Shown here: positions 18,116-28,400 of the stretch, in pieces | Position numbering within the stretch: position 1 is the first letter of the stretch | Layout of the letters: each line of letters opens with the position of its first letter | DNA from: Wenzhouxiangella limi | GTDB lineage: Bacteria; Pseudomonadota; Gammaproteobacteria; Xanthomonadales; Wenzhouxiangellaceae | Length of the DNA: 64,000 nucleotides | Direction: 5' to 3' | NCBI RefSeq assembly: GCF_010499265.1 | Contig: NZ_JAAGSC010000044.1 | Span: forward strand, 279,266-343,265 | Made by a program: the position numbers and the translations under genes | Notes under the pieces: generated by a model | Told to the model about the DNA's origin: nothing | Databases searched by the model: none | The model's input: only the letters and a program-made list of their open reading frames with translations

Positions 18116-20067
18116 TCCCAGCGAAGACGGAGCCCGTTAATTTCATGCCGAGACTGCTGACCCGCCCGTTGATGTACCTCATGCTGGCGTTTGCGCTGGG
18201 CGCGCCGCTGGCCGCGCTGGCCGACGAGGACGACGGCCACGTCCTCAACTTCAACGATGCCGATATTCGCTCGCTGATTCAGGCCGTGGCCGAAATGACC
18301 GGCCGCAATATCATCATCGACCCGCAGGTCTCCGGGCGGGTGACCGTCGCCTCCACCCAGCCGCTGGCCGGCGACGAGATCTGGGCGGTTTTTCAGTCCA
18401 TCTTGCAGGTGCATGGCTATACCGCCGTCAGCGATGACAACGTCACCCGCATTCTGCCCGACGCCAACGCCCGCCAGGACGGGCGGGTGCCGGTCGACGG
18501 GATGGAGCTGAGCGGCGACGAACCGGTCACTCGCATCCTGGCGCTGGAGCACGTGCGCGCCGCCGAGGCCTCCCAGCTGCTCCGCTCGCTGCTGCCGCAA
18601 TCGGCCTACATGGCCCACCATGAGCCTTCCAATGTACTGATCATCGCTGATCGTGCTGCCAATATCCGCCGAATTGAGACGATCGTGCGCAGGCTCGATG
18701 CGGCCAACGATCAGGAAGTCGAGGTCATCGCGCTCAGCCATGCCGATGCCGCGGAGGTCGTGCGCATGCTCAACCGGCTCTATGCCGACGGCGGCGCCGA
18801 GACCGCCCTGGCCGACGAGCGCACCAACACCGTCATCCTGGCCGGCGATCCGAGCCGGCGGCTGCGCCTGCGCACCCTGATCAGCCATCTCGACACGCCG
18901 CTGGAAACCGAGGGCAGCACCCAGGTGATCTACCTGCGCTATGCGACCGCCGACACGCTGGTGCCCGTGCTTGAAGGAATCCTCGATCTGGATCCGGAAG
19001 AAGGCCAGCAGGCGCGCATCCAGGCCCATAACGACACCAACGCGCTGGTCGTCAGCGCCTCTCCTTCGGTCTTCCGGTCGATTGAATCGGTGGTCAAACA
19101 GCTCGATATCCGCCGCGCCCAGGTGCTGGTCGAGGCGATCATCGCCGAGGTCGCCGTCGATACCTCGCGCGAGCTGGGCGTGCAGTGGCAGGCCTTCGCC
19201 TCAGGCGACAGCGGCCTGTTCGGCGGCACCAACTTCCAGTCCGGCGGCAACAACATCCTCAACCTGAGCGCCGCGGCCGGTCAGGCCGGGGAAGACGGCA
19301 ACCTGTTCCTGCCCGGCCGCGGCCTGAACCTGGGCTACGTGAGCGGTCGGTCCAGCCTGCTGGGCATCGAGTTGCTCGAGATTGGCGCGCTGGCGCGCGC
19401 GCTCAGCCAGGACGCCAACACCAACGTCCTGTCCACGCCCTCCATCGTGACCATGGACAACCACGAGGCCAGCATCAACGTTGGCCAGGAAGTGCCGTTT
19501 CTGTCGGGCAGTTTCTCGACCCAGGGCATCGCCACCGGCGAAGGCCAGGTCAACCCGTTCCAGACCATCAACCGCGAAGAGATCGGGGTCAAGCTCAACG
19601 TCACCCCGCACATCAACGAAGGCGACACCATTCTGTTGCAGATCGAGCAGGAGGTCTCCACGCTGGCGCCTTCCGGCGGGGCGGTGGACCTGATCACCAA
19701 CAAGCGCACGCTCTCGACCCGGGTCATGGTCCCCGACGGGGCCATGCTGGTGCTGGGCGGCCTGACCAGCGACGATCTGCAGGAGCAGATGGAAAGCGTG
19801 CCCGGGCTGGGCCGGATTCCGCTGATCGGCGAGTTGTTTCGCTATCGCTCAACCAGCACCGTCAAGCGCGACCTGATGGTGTTCATCCGCCCGCGTATCC
19901 TTCACGATCAGGCGCTGATCGATGATCTGACCGCCTCGAAGTACACCGGCATCCGCGACCGCCAGCTCGACCAGCGCGAACGCTCGCGCGGCCTGACGCG
20001 GCCCGACGATATGCCGCTGTTGCCCGAACTGGCCGATTTCCTCCACTCGCCGCCGGATGAGCGCTGA
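18112..20067 (+). CDS. gspD: Type II secretion secretin GspD
   Basis: Outer-membrane secretin of 651 residues (or 640 from the ATG at 18145, which gives a cleaner signal peptide ending ALAALA). N0 domain LNFNDADIRSLIQAVAEMTGRNIIIDP, three repeated N domains (for example RAAEASQLLRSLLPQ and DAAEVVRMLNRLYAD), and the secretin core with VPFLSGSF, EIGVKLNVTPHINEGD and VPDGAMLVLGGL. Forms the exit pore. ATGA overlap with gspC and an 11-bp overlap with gspE. Confidence 0.95.
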   Translation: MIPAKTEPVNFMPRLLTRPLMYLMLAFALGAPLAALADEDDGHVLNFNDADIRSLIQAVAEMTGRNIIIDPQVSGRVTVASTQPLAGDEIWAVFQSILQVHGYTAVSDDNVTRILPDANARQDGRVPVDGMELSGDEPVTRILALEHVRAAEASQLLRSLLPQSAYMAHHEPSNVLIIADRAANIRRIETIVRRLDAANDQEVEVIALSHADAAEVVRMLNRLYADGGAETALADERTNTVILAGDPSRRLRLRTLISHLDTPLETEGSTQVIYLRYATADTLVPVLEGILDLDPEEGQQARIQAHNDTNALVVSASPSVFRSIESVVKQLDIRRAQVLVEAIIAEVAVDTSRELGVQWQAFASGDSGLFGGTNFQSGGNNILNLSAAAGQAGEDGNLFLPGRGLNLGYVSGRSSLLGIELLEIGALARALSQDANTNVLSTPSIVTMDNHEASINVGQEVPFLSGSFSTQGIATGEGQVNPFQTINREEIGVKLNVTPHINEGDTILLQIEQEVSTLAPSGGAVDLITNKRTLSTRVMVPDGAMLVLGGLTSDDLQEQMESVPGLGRIPLIGELFRYRSTSTVKRDLMVFIRPRILHDQALIDDLTASKYTGIRDRQLDQRERSRGLTRPDDMPLLPELADFLHSPPDER

Positions 20068-21532
20068 ATTCCGTCCCGGCTACGGTTTTGCCCGTCGCCG
20101 CGGGGTGGCGGTGGCCGGCCACGACGCCGAAGGCATCCGCCTGGCGGTGCGCGAGCCGGTCGACGTCGCCGCTGTGCAGGAAGTCCGGCGGCGACTGGAC
20201 CGGAAGGTGGTCCTCGAGCGCCTGGAAAGCGCCGAATTTGACCGCCTGGTCAGTCGTCTGTACGAGGCCGACGACGGCTCGGCGGCCCAGGTGGCCGAAG
20301 ACCTGGGCGAGGAAATGGACCTGGCCCGCCTGGCCGAAGACCTGCCCGAACCGGCCGACCTGCTCGAAAGCGAAGACGACGCCCCGATCATCCGACTGAT
20401 CAACGGTATCCTCACCCAGGCCCTGCGCGAGGGCGCCTCCGACATCCACTTGGAGCCGTTCGAAGAGCGCCTGTCGGTGCGTTTTCGGGTCGACGGGGTG
20501 CTGCGGGAGGTGATGTCGCCGGCCCGGGCCCTGGCCGGCCTGATCACCTCGCGCATCAAGGTCATGTCGCGCCTCGACATCGCCGAAAAGCGCGTGCCCC
20601 AGGACGGACGGATCAGTCTGCGCATCGCCGGGCGGCCGGTGGACGTGCGCGTCTCGACGCTGCCGTCCAGCCACGGCGAACGGGTGGTTTTGCGCCTGCT
20701 CGACAAGCAGGCCGGGCGCCTGGACCTGGCCGAGCTGGGCATGGATCCCGACACCGAGGCCCGCGTGGCAAGCATGATCGCGCGCCCGCACGGCATCCTG
20801 CTGGTCACCGGCCCGACCGGCTCGGGCAAGTCGACCACGCTGTACGCCGCGCTGATGCGCTTGAACGACCGCAGCCGCAACATCATGACGGTCGAAGACC
20901 CGATCGAGTACGACCTCGACGGCATCGGCCAGACCCAGGTCAATCCCAAGGTCGACCTGACCTTTGCCCGCGGCCTGCGCGCCATCCTGCGCCAGGATCC
21001 GGACGTGGTCATGGTCGGCGAGATCCGCGACCTGGAGACCGCGCGCATCGCCGTCCAGGCCAGCCTGACCGGCCACCTGGTGCTCTCGACCCTGCACACC
21101 AACACCGCCGTCGGCGCCATCACGCGCCTGGTCGACATGGGCATCGAGCCGTTCCTGCTCGCCTCCAGCCTGATCGGCGTGCTCGCCCAGCGCCTGGTCC
21201 GGGTGCTCGATCCCGAACAGCGCGAGGCCTATGCGATCAGCGCCGAGGAACTGACCCGGTTGGGCCTGCCCGGCAAGCCCGACAGCACGCTATATCGGCC
21301 GCGGGCCGATCTCGAGGCCGGCACCTCCGGTTATCGCGGCCGCACCGGCATCTACGAGCTGGTCGCGGTCGACGAGGCCATGCGCGCGCTGATCCACGAC
21401 GGCGCCGCCGAGGCCCGGCTGGAGGCGCTGGCGCGCCAGTTCCATCCCGCCATCCTCGACGACGGCTGGCGCAAGGCCACCGCCGGCACCACCTCGCTGG
21501 AAGAAGTGCTGCGCGTGACCCGCGCGGCCTGA
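20057..21532 (+). CDS. gspE: Type II secretion ATPase GspE (tetracysteine lost)
   Basis: A 491-residue hexameric ATPase that powers pseudopilus assembly. Walker A GPTGSGKSTT at 252-261, Asp box TVEDPIEY, Walker B VMVGEIRD at about 318-325, His box LSTLHTNTA. The C-terminal domain is odd: the two CxxC pairs that normally bind zinc are absent. Where relatives have LCPxC the protein has LDPEQ (about 384-388), and the second pair before GYRGRTG is replaced by DLEA (418-421). Otherwise intact and of normal length, so probably functional without zinc. Starts inside the gspD end. Confidence 0.94.
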   Translation: MSAEFRPGYGFARRRGVAVAGHDAEGIRLAVREPVDVAAVQEVRRRLDRKVVLERLESAEFDRLVSRLYEADDGSAAQVAEDLGEEMDLARLAEDLPEPADLLESEDDAPIIRLINGILTQALREGASDIHLEPFEERLSVRFRVDGVLREVMSPARALAGLITSRIKVMSRLDIAEKRVPQDGRISLRIAGRPVDVRVSTLPSSHGERVVLRLLDKQAGRLDLAELGMDPDTEARVASMIARPHGILLVTGPTGSGKSTTLYAALMRLNDRSRNIMTVEDPIEYDLDGIGQTQVNPKVDLTFARGLRAILRQDPDVVMVGEIRDLETARIAVQASLTGHLVLSTLHTNTAVGAITRLVDMGIEPFLLASSLIGVLAQRLVRVLDPEQREAYAISAEELTRLGLPGKPDSTLYRPRADLEAGTSGYRGRTGIYELVAVDEAMRALIHDGAAEARLEALARQFHPAILDDGWRKATAGTTSLEEVLRVTRAA

Positions 21533-21538
21533 TCAGCC

Positions 21539-22735
21539 ATGGGCGCGTTCGAATACCAGGCGCTGGCCGGCGACAAGTCCACCCGCGGCGTGCTCCAGGC
21601 CGACACCGCCCGGGCCGCGCGCTCGCAGCTGCGCGAGCGCGGCCTGATTCCACTGGAGGTGCGGGCGGTGCGCGCGGAGTCCGCCGCGCGCCTGCAGCTG
21701 GGCGGGCAGGGCCGCGAGCGCGTCCTCCTGCTGCGCCAGCTCGCGACCCTGCTGAAAGCCGGCCTGACCCTGGAAGAAGTCCTGAGCGTACTGATCGAGC
21801 AGAGCGAGGGCGGCCTGATCCGGCGCCAGCTTGGCGCCATTCGCGCCCGGGTGATGGAGGGTCAGAGCCTGTCGGTCGCGATGGCCGAACACCCGCGCCT
21901 GTTCCCGCCCGTGTTCACCGCCTCGATCGCGGCCGGCGAGCGCGCCGGCCAGCTCGAGGCGGTGCTGGCCCGGCTGGCCGATCACGCCGAGCAGCGCGAG
22001 GCCATGAACCGCGGCCTGGGCCTGGCGCTGATCTACCCGATCCTGTTGAGCGTGATCGCGATCGCGGTGGTGTGGGGGCTGATCGGCTTCGTCGTGCCGC
22101 GCGTGGTCGGGGTGTTCGAGCAGGCCGCACAGGAATTGCCCCTGCTGACCCGAAGCCTGCTGGGTCTGTCGGAAGCCATTGCCAGTTGGGGCTGGCTGGC
22201 GCTGATCGTGCTGCTGGCGCTGATCGTCGCTGCCGTGCTGCTGCTGCGGCGCCCCGGGCCGCGCCTGGTGATCGATCGCTGGCTGCTCCGGGTGCCGGTG
22301 CTTGGCCGCCTGATCCGGGCGCGCCAGACCGCCAGTTTCACCCGCACTCTGGCGATCCTGGTCTCGAGCGCCGTGCCGCTGGTCGAGGCGCTCAAGGTCT
22401 CGGCCGCGGTGGTCGGCAATCGTGTGGTCCAGGCCGACGTCGAACGCGCCGCCGCCCAGGTCCGCGAGGGTGTTTCCCTGTCGGCAGCCCTGCAGGACTC
22501 GGCGTGGCTGCCGCCGGTGGCCCGGCGCCTGATCAGCGGCGGCGAGCGCAGCGGTGAGCTCGCGCCCATGCTCGAGCACGCCGCGGCCATGCAGGAGCGC
22601 GAGCTCAACTCGGCCACCACCGTGCTGCTGGCGGTGCTGCAGCCGCTTTTGATCCTGCTGGTCGGGCTGATGGTGCTCTACATCGTTCTGGCCATCATGC
22701 TGCCCATACTGAGCATGAGTCAGCTGCTGGCGTGA
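21539..22735 (+). CDS. gspF: Type II secretion inner-membrane platform protein GspF
   Basis: A 398-residue polytopic protein with two homologous GspF domains (LLRQLATLLKAGLTLEEVL and FTRTLAILVSSAVPLVEAL) and three main membrane spans, the last at the C-terminus. Each domain has the ERAGQLEAVL / ERSGELAPML glutamate motif. It anchors the ATPase and the pseudopilus base. The next gene is not gspG as usual but ftsE, whose GTG overlaps this stop (GTGA). Pseudopilin and gspL-M-N genes are not in the window. Confidence 0.94.
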   Translation: MGAFEYQALAGDKSTRGVLQADTARAARSQLRERGLIPLEVRAVRAESAARLQLGGQGRERVLLLRQLATLLKAGLTLEEVLSVLIEQSEGGLIRRQLGAIRARVMEGQSLSVAMAEHPRLFPPVFTASIAAGERAGQLEAVLARLADHAEQREAMNRGLGLALIYPILLSVIAIAVVWGLIGFVVPRVVGVFEQAAQELPLLTRSLLGLSEAIASWGWLALIVLLALIVAAVLLLRRPGPRLVIDRWLLRVPVLGRLIRARQTASFTRTLAILVSSAVPLVEALKVSAAVVGNRVVQADVERAAAQVREGVSLSAALQDSAWLPPVARRLISGGERSGELAPMLEHAAAMQERELNSATTVLLAVLQPLLILLVGLMVLYIVLAIMLPILSMSQLLA

Positions 22736-23430
22736 TTTCCTTCCAGAACGTCAGCAAGCGCTACCCCGGCGGCGTGCACGCGCTCAACGACATCAGCTTC
22801 GAACTGGGGCGCGGCGAAATGGCTTTTCTGACCGGGCGGTCGGGGGCCGGCAAGTCGACCCTGCTCAAGCTGATCGCGCTGCTCGAGCGCCCCAGCCGCG
22901 GCCAGGTGCTGTTCGAGGGTCGCAACGTGGGCAAGCTCGCCCGGCGCCAGATTCCCTATCTGCGCCGGCGTATCGGCGTGATTTTTCAGGATCACCGCAT
23001 GCTCTCCGACAAGCGCGTGTTCGACAACGTTGCCTTGCCGCTGATGATTGCCGGGGTGTCGTTCGGCGATATCAAGCGCCGGGTGCGCGCGGCGCTCGAC
23101 AAGGTCGGCCTGCTGGACAAGGAGAAGATGTATCCGCCGATGCTCTCCGGCGGCGAGCAGCAGCGCGTCGGCATCGCCCGGGCCATCATCGCCCGCCCGC
23201 CGGTGCTGCTGGCCGACGAGCCCACCGGCAACCTCGATCCGGCGCTGTCGGCCGAGCTCATGGACACGTTTTTGCAGCTCAACCAGTCCGGGGTCACGGT
23301 GCTGATCGCCAGCCACGACCTGGAGCTGATCAAGCGGCTCGGCCAGCGCGTGCTGGTCCTAGACGACGGCCGCATCGTCGACGACGTCGGCCGGCGCGGC
23401 GGGCCGGGGAGCGGCGATTCGGATGGCTAG
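22732..23430 (+). CDS. ftsE: Cell division ATP-binding protein FtsE
   Basis: A 232-residue ABC ATPase: Walker A GRSGAGKSTLLK, signature LSGGEQQRVGIARA, Walker B VLLADEPTGNLD, and the FtsE-typical start MISFQNVSKRYPGG with IGVIFQDHRML. With FtsX it activates periplasmic peptidoglycan hydrolases at the septum. GTG start overlapping the gspF stop; the C-terminus extends about 10 residues past the usual end and overlaps ftsX by 8 bp. Confidence 0.95.
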   Translation: MISFQNVSKRYPGGVHALNDISFELGRGEMAFLTGRSGAGKSTLLKLIALLERPSRGQVLFEGRNVGKLARRQIPYLRRRIGVIFQDHRMLSDKRVFDNVALPLMIAGVSFGDIKRRVRAALDKVGLLDKEKMYPPMLSGGEQQRVGIARAIIARPPVLLADEPTGNLDPALSAELMDTFLQLNQSGVTVLIASHDLELIKRLGQRVLVLDDGRIVDDVGRRGGPGSGDSDG

Positions 23431-24367
23431 GGCGCGGCGCACCCTGCGCGAGACCGGGACCACCGGCGTGCGCGCCTGGACCAGGCGACATGCCTTCAGC
23501 CTGCTGTCTTCGCTCGGCAGCCTGGCGCGCTATCCGCTGGCCTCGCTGATGACGGTGGCGGTGGTCGCTTTCGCTATCGCCATGCCGCTGGCGCTGCACC
23601 TTGCGCTGGACAATATCGAGCGTGCGGCCAAGCAGTGGGAGCGACTCGATACCTTGTCGGTATTTCTGGAGATCGGAATCGATCAGCCGGGGGTCGACCG
23701 ACTCACCTCACGCCTGAGTACCTGGCCGGCCGTGCTGGCGGTCGATCCGATCAGCCCGCAGCAGGGCCTCGATGAACTGTCACGGCAGCTTGGCCTCGAG
23801 CCTGTCGACGACCTGCTGGCAGACAACCCGCTGCCCTGGGTGCTGGAGGTGACGCTGGCCGCAGGCACCGACCGCGCCGCGCTGATCCAGCGCCTGCAGG
23901 CCAATGAGCGCGTCGACAGCGTACTGGTCGATTTACGCTGGCTGGAGCGGCTGGACGCCATGACCGACGTGCTTGGGCAGCTGGCCTGGCTGCTGGCCGT
24001 GCTGCTGGCGGCCGGCGTGGCCGTGGTGATCGGCAATACCATTCGCCTGGACGTGCAGAACCGGCGCGAGGAAATCGAGGTCATGGCGCTGGTCGGGGCG
24101 ACCGCCGCTTTCATCCGTCGGCCGTTTCTCTACTCCGGACTCTGGTACGGCCTGCTCGGGGGGCTGCTGGCCTGGGCGATGATTGCCGCCGGCCTGATGG
24201 CGCTGGCCGAGCCGGTCGCCCGCCTGGGCCAGACCTATGGCGAGCCGGTCCGCTTGCTGGGACCCGCGCCGGCTATCGTTGTCGCTGCGGTCGGCGGCAG
24301 CGCGCTGTTCGGCCTGCTGGGTGCCTGGCTGGCGGTCAGCCAGCATTTGCGACGGATTGATCCCTAA
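23423..24367 (+). CDS. ftsX: Cell division protein FtsX
   Basis: A 314-residue membrane partner of FtsE. An N-terminal cytoplasmic segment is followed by one span (LMTVAVVAFAIAMPLALHLAL), a periplasmic domain of about 120 residues with WAVLAVDPISPQ-like and LPWVLEVTL segments, and three C-terminal spans with NRREEIEVMALVGATAAFIRRPFLY, the conserved FtsX signature. Co-translated with ftsE. Ends the gsp-fts gene run. Confidence 0.94.
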   Translation: MARARRTLRETGTTGVRAWTRRHAFSLLSSLGSLARYPLASLMTVAVVAFAIAMPLALHLALDNIERAAKQWERLDTLSVFLEIGIDQPGVDRLTSRLSTWPAVLAVDPISPQQGLDELSRQLGLEPVDDLLADNPLPWVLEVTLAAGTDRAALIQRLQANERVDSVLVDLRWLERLDAMTDVLGQLAWLLAVLLAAGVAVVIGNTIRLDVQNRREEIEVMALVGATAAFIRRPFLYSGLWYGLLGGLLAWAMIAAGLMALAEPVARLGQTYGEPVRLLGPAPAIVVAAVGGSALFGLLGAWLAVSQHLRRIDP

Positions 24368-24414
24368 GCGCTACTCTCTTTACCTTCCGACACTTCATTT
24401 CCCAGGCTTTCATC

Positions 24415-25482
24415 ATGGCGTATCGCTGCACCGTTTTCGCAATCGTGCTGCTGGTCCAGCTGGTCGCGGCCACGGCCCTGGCTCAGACTCCGGTCAGCGT
24501 TGCCCGTCCGGCGCTCTCAGGCAGCACCGAGACCCTGCGCCTGACCGGCAATCTGACCGCGCGGCGCACCGCCAGCCTGTCGCCGCAGGTGGCCGGACGG
24601 ATCCAGCGCCTGGCGGTCGATGCCGGCGACGTGGTCGAAGCTGGCGCGGTCATCGCCGAACTCGACGATCGCCTGGCCGGCCTCGAGGTCCAGCGCGCGC
24701 AAGCGCTGCGCAGCGAAGCGGCGACGGCCCTGGCCGAGGCCCGGCGCCTGGCCGAAGAAGGCCAGCGCCTGACCAGCAGCCGCTTTCTGCCCGACACCGA
24801 AGTGCGCGCCCGCGAGGCGGCGGTGGCGGCGGCCGAAGCCACGCTGCAGCGCGCCGAGGCCGAGCTGGCGATCGAGCGCGAGCGCGCGTCGCGCCATGTC
24901 TTGACAGCCCCTTTTGGCGGCATCGTCAGCGCCCGGATGGCCCAGCCGGGCGAGTGGATCGAGCCCGGCAGCGCGGTGGTCGAGCTGGTCGAAGTCGAAA
25001 ACCTGTGGCTGGACGTGCGCGTACCGCAAGGCTACTGGGCGGCGCTGGCGCGCGACCGGATCCGCGTGCGCGCCCGGGCCGATGCCGTCCCCGACCGACT
25101 GCTCGATACCGAGATCATCGCCCGCGTGCCGGTCAGCGATCCGGCCGCAAGAACCTTTCTGCTGCGCCTGCTGGTTCACGACGAAAGCGGCGATCTGACC
25201 CCCGGCATGTCGGCCCGGGTCGAGCTGGACCTGCTGACCGGCGAGCCGCGCACGCGCATCCCGCGCGACGCGCTGCTGCGCGACCCCGACGGCAGCACCC
25301 GGATCTGGCTATTGCCGAACGACAGCGATCAGGTGCGCCAGCAAAAGGTCAGCGTGCGCCGCATGCTGGGTGATCAGGCCGAGCTGGACGAGACCCTGGC
25401 CGATGATGTGCGCGTGGTGGTGCGCGGCAACGAGGGCCTGAGCGAGGGCGAGACCGTGCGCGTGGTCGAGGAGACGCGCTGA
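24415..25482 (+). CDS. RND efflux periplasmic adaptor (membrane fusion protein)
   Basis: A 355-residue secreted adaptor with a signal peptide ending TALAQT. The lipoyl halves are visible (SLSPQVAGRIQRLAVDAGDVVEAGAVIAELDDR and HVLTAPFGGIVSARMAQPGEWIEPG), separated by an Ala/Glu-rich coiled-coil hairpin of about 80 residues. The beta-barrel domain follows. It bridges the inner-membrane pump to an outer-membrane channel, whose gene is not nearby. Stop and next start share bases (TGATG). Confidence 0.92.
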   Translation: MAYRCTVFAIVLLVQLVAATALAQTPVSVARPALSGSTETLRLTGNLTARRTASLSPQVAGRIQRLAVDAGDVVEAGAVIAELDDRLAGLEVQRAQALRSEAATALAEARRLAEEGQRLTSSRFLPDTEVRAREAAVAAAEATLQRAEAELAIERERASRHVLTAPFGGIVSARMAQPGEWIEPGSAVVELVEVENLWLDVRVPQGYWAALARDRIRVRARADAVPDRLLDTEIIARVPVSDPAARTFLLRLLVHDESGDLTPGMSARVELDLLTGEPRTRIPRDALLRDPDGSTRIWLLPNDSDQVRQQKVSVRRMLGDQAELDETLADDVRVVVRGNEGLSEGETVRVVEETR

Positions 25483-28400
25483 TGTTCGAGGGCATCATCC
25501 GCCACGGCGTGATCGTCACCGTGGTCGTGCTGATCGTTGCCGTGCTCGGCGTGCTGGCCGCGCTGCGCATCCCGGTGCAGATGATTCCCGACCTGGAAGT
25601 GCGCGTGGTCCAGGTCGAGACCCGCTGGCCGGGGGCCACGCCGCAGGACGTGGAAAAAGAGATCCTGATCGAGCAGGAGCAGTACCTGCGCTCGATTCCG
25701 GGGCTTGAGCGGATGATCTCCTCGGCCAGCTACGGCCAGGCCAGCATCGACCTGGAGTTTCCGTTTGGCACCGATATCAACGAGGCCCTGATCCGGGTCA
25801 ACAACGCCCTGAGCCAGGTGCCGTCGTATCCTGAAAACGTTGACGAGCCGCGCCTGGAGGCCAGCTCGTTTTCGCAGAACTCGTTCATGTTCTTCCGCGT
25901 GGTGCCGCTGGAGGGCAACCCGCGCGAGCTGGACATGCGCCTGATGTTCGATTTCCTCGACGACAACGTCCGGCCGCGCATGGAGCGCGTCGAGGGCGTC
26001 TCCCAGGCCAACATCCGCGGCGGCGCCGAGCGCCAGATCCGCATCCTCATCGACCCGTCGGCGCTGGCCGAGCGCGGCGTCACCCTGACCGAGGTGCGCG
26101 ACGCGCTCAGGGTGCGCAACCGCGACGTCTCGGCCGGCGACATCGACCTGGGCAAGCGCCGCTACCTGCTGCGCACCATCGGGCGTTTCGACAGCCTCGA
26201 TGAAATGGAAAACCTGATCGTGGCCCGACGCGGCGACAGCCTGGTCCAGCTCAAGGACGTGGCCGCGGTCGAGGAGGCCCACTACGAGCAGCGCGGACTG
26301 TCGTTTTCCAACGGCAGGCCGTCGCTGAGTATCGCCATCGACCGCACGCCGGGCTCCAACGTCATCGACATCAAGCGCGCGCTGCTGCCGGTGGTCGACG
26401 ACATCAACGCGCGCGTACTCAACCCCGCCGGGATGGAAATGGCGCTGATCAGCGACGACGTGCGCTACGTCCAGGCCTCGGTGGCCAACGTCTGGCAAAA
26501 CCTCATCCTCGGCGCGCTGCTGGCCACGCTGGTGATGTTTCTGTTTCTGCGCTCCTTCGGTGCCACCCTGGTCGGGGTGATCGGCATCCCGATCTGCACC
26601 ATCGCCGCCTTTCTGGGCCTGCTGGCGGCGGGGCGGACGATCAACGTGATCTCGCTGGCCGGCGTGGCCTTCGCCGTCGGCATGACCCTGGACAACAGCA
26701 TCGTCGTGCTCGAGGCGATCGAACGCCGGCGCCGCGAAGGAGTGGCGCGCGCCAGGGCCGCGCTGGAGGGCGTGCGCCAGGTCTGGCCGGCCGTGCTCGC
26801 CTCCACCCTGACCACGGTGCTGGTATTCGCGCCCATCCTGTTCATCCAGCAGGAGGCCGGGCAGCTGTATTCCGACATCGCGATCGCGATCTCGGCCTCG
26901 ATCCTGGCCAGCATGCTGGTCGCCATCACCGTGGTGCCCACGCTGAGCGCGCGGCTGCGCTTCGGTTATGCCGGCCAGACGAGCAGCGCCAGCCCGGACA
27001 GCGGCCTGCGCGACCGGCTGCTGGGCATGGTCGGCTGGCTGATCGACAGCGCGCCGCGCCGCTGGGCCACCCTGGGCGGGGTGATCGTGCTGGTGCTGGG
27101 CATCATCTTCACCCTGACCCCGCCGGCCGAATACCTGCCCGAGGGCGAGGAGCCCAAGACCTTCGCGCGCATGTTCGCCCCGCCCGGCTACAACCTGGCA
27201 GAAATGCGCGCCATCGGCGAGCAGGTTGAGGCCTACCTGCTGCCCTACATCGGCGATGACCCCGAGCGCTTCGAGCGCGGCGAGGCGCCGGTGCCGGCGC
27301 TGGCCTACATGAGCATGTCGATCAGCCCGGACAACATCTGGCTTCTGGCCGAGACCGTGGACCCGCGCCAGATCGATGCGCTGATGGAAGTGCTGACCGA
27401 CTACTACCGCGGCTTTCCCGGCATGCGCGCTTTCGCCAGCCGCGGCTCGATCATCTCCAGCAACGACGGCGGCACGCGCAGCGTCAACCTCGACATCACC
27501 GGGCGCGACCTGGCCGACATCTACCGCGTCGCGCAGCTGGCCTACGACCGCGCCGAGTCGCTGTTCGACAACCCGCGGCTGGGCTCGTCGCCGTCCTCGC
27601 TGTCGCTGGACCAGCCCCTGGTCGAAATCCGGCCCGACTGGTTCCGGGCCGCCGAAATGGGCTTGAGCGCGGCTGAGATCGGCTTTACCGTGGCCGCGCT
27701 GACCGACGGCGCCTTCGTCGACGAGTACTTCCGCGGCGACGACAAGATCGACGTCTTCCTGTTCAGCCAGGCCGGCAGCGAGCAGCGCCTGGACCGGATC
27801 GAGGACCTGCCGGTCTACGTGCCCGACACTGGCGTGGTGCCGCTGGGCAGCCTGGCCGAGATCGTCGAGACCGTCGACACCGACGCCATCCGGCGCCTGA
27901 ACGGCCGCCGCACGGTGACGCTGAACATTATCCCGCCGCGCGCGGTGCCGCTGGAATCCGCGCTCGGCATCGTCGAGCGCGAGGTGGTCGACTGGCTGAG
28001 CCGCGAGGGCCACCTGGGCGACGACATCAGCCTGGATATCTCCGGGGCCAGCGACCAGCTGATGGAAACCCGTGCGGCTTTAAGCGGCAACTACGTGGTT
28101 GCCATCGTGCTGTGCCTGCTGGTCATGGTCGCCATCTTCCGCCACTGGGGCTGGCCGTTCGTGATCCTGACCGCCGTGCCGCTGGGCATTGCCGGCGGCA
28201 TCGGTGGCCTGGCCCTGCTCAACTGGATCGGCGGGATGCTGCCGCTGCTGGGCCTGCAGGCGGTCAGCCAGCCGTTCGACATGATCACCATGCTCGGCTT
28301 TTTGATCCTGCTCGGCGTGGTCGTCAACAATCCCATCCTGCTGGTTGATCGCACCCTGGCCAACCTGAGACGCGGCATGACCGACGAGGTCGAGGCGGTC

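Noticed and set aside
25374-28013. An 879-codon open frame antisense to the RND permease
   Set aside because: Same shadow effect; no signal, domain or ribosome site, and it covers a fully conserved transporter gene.
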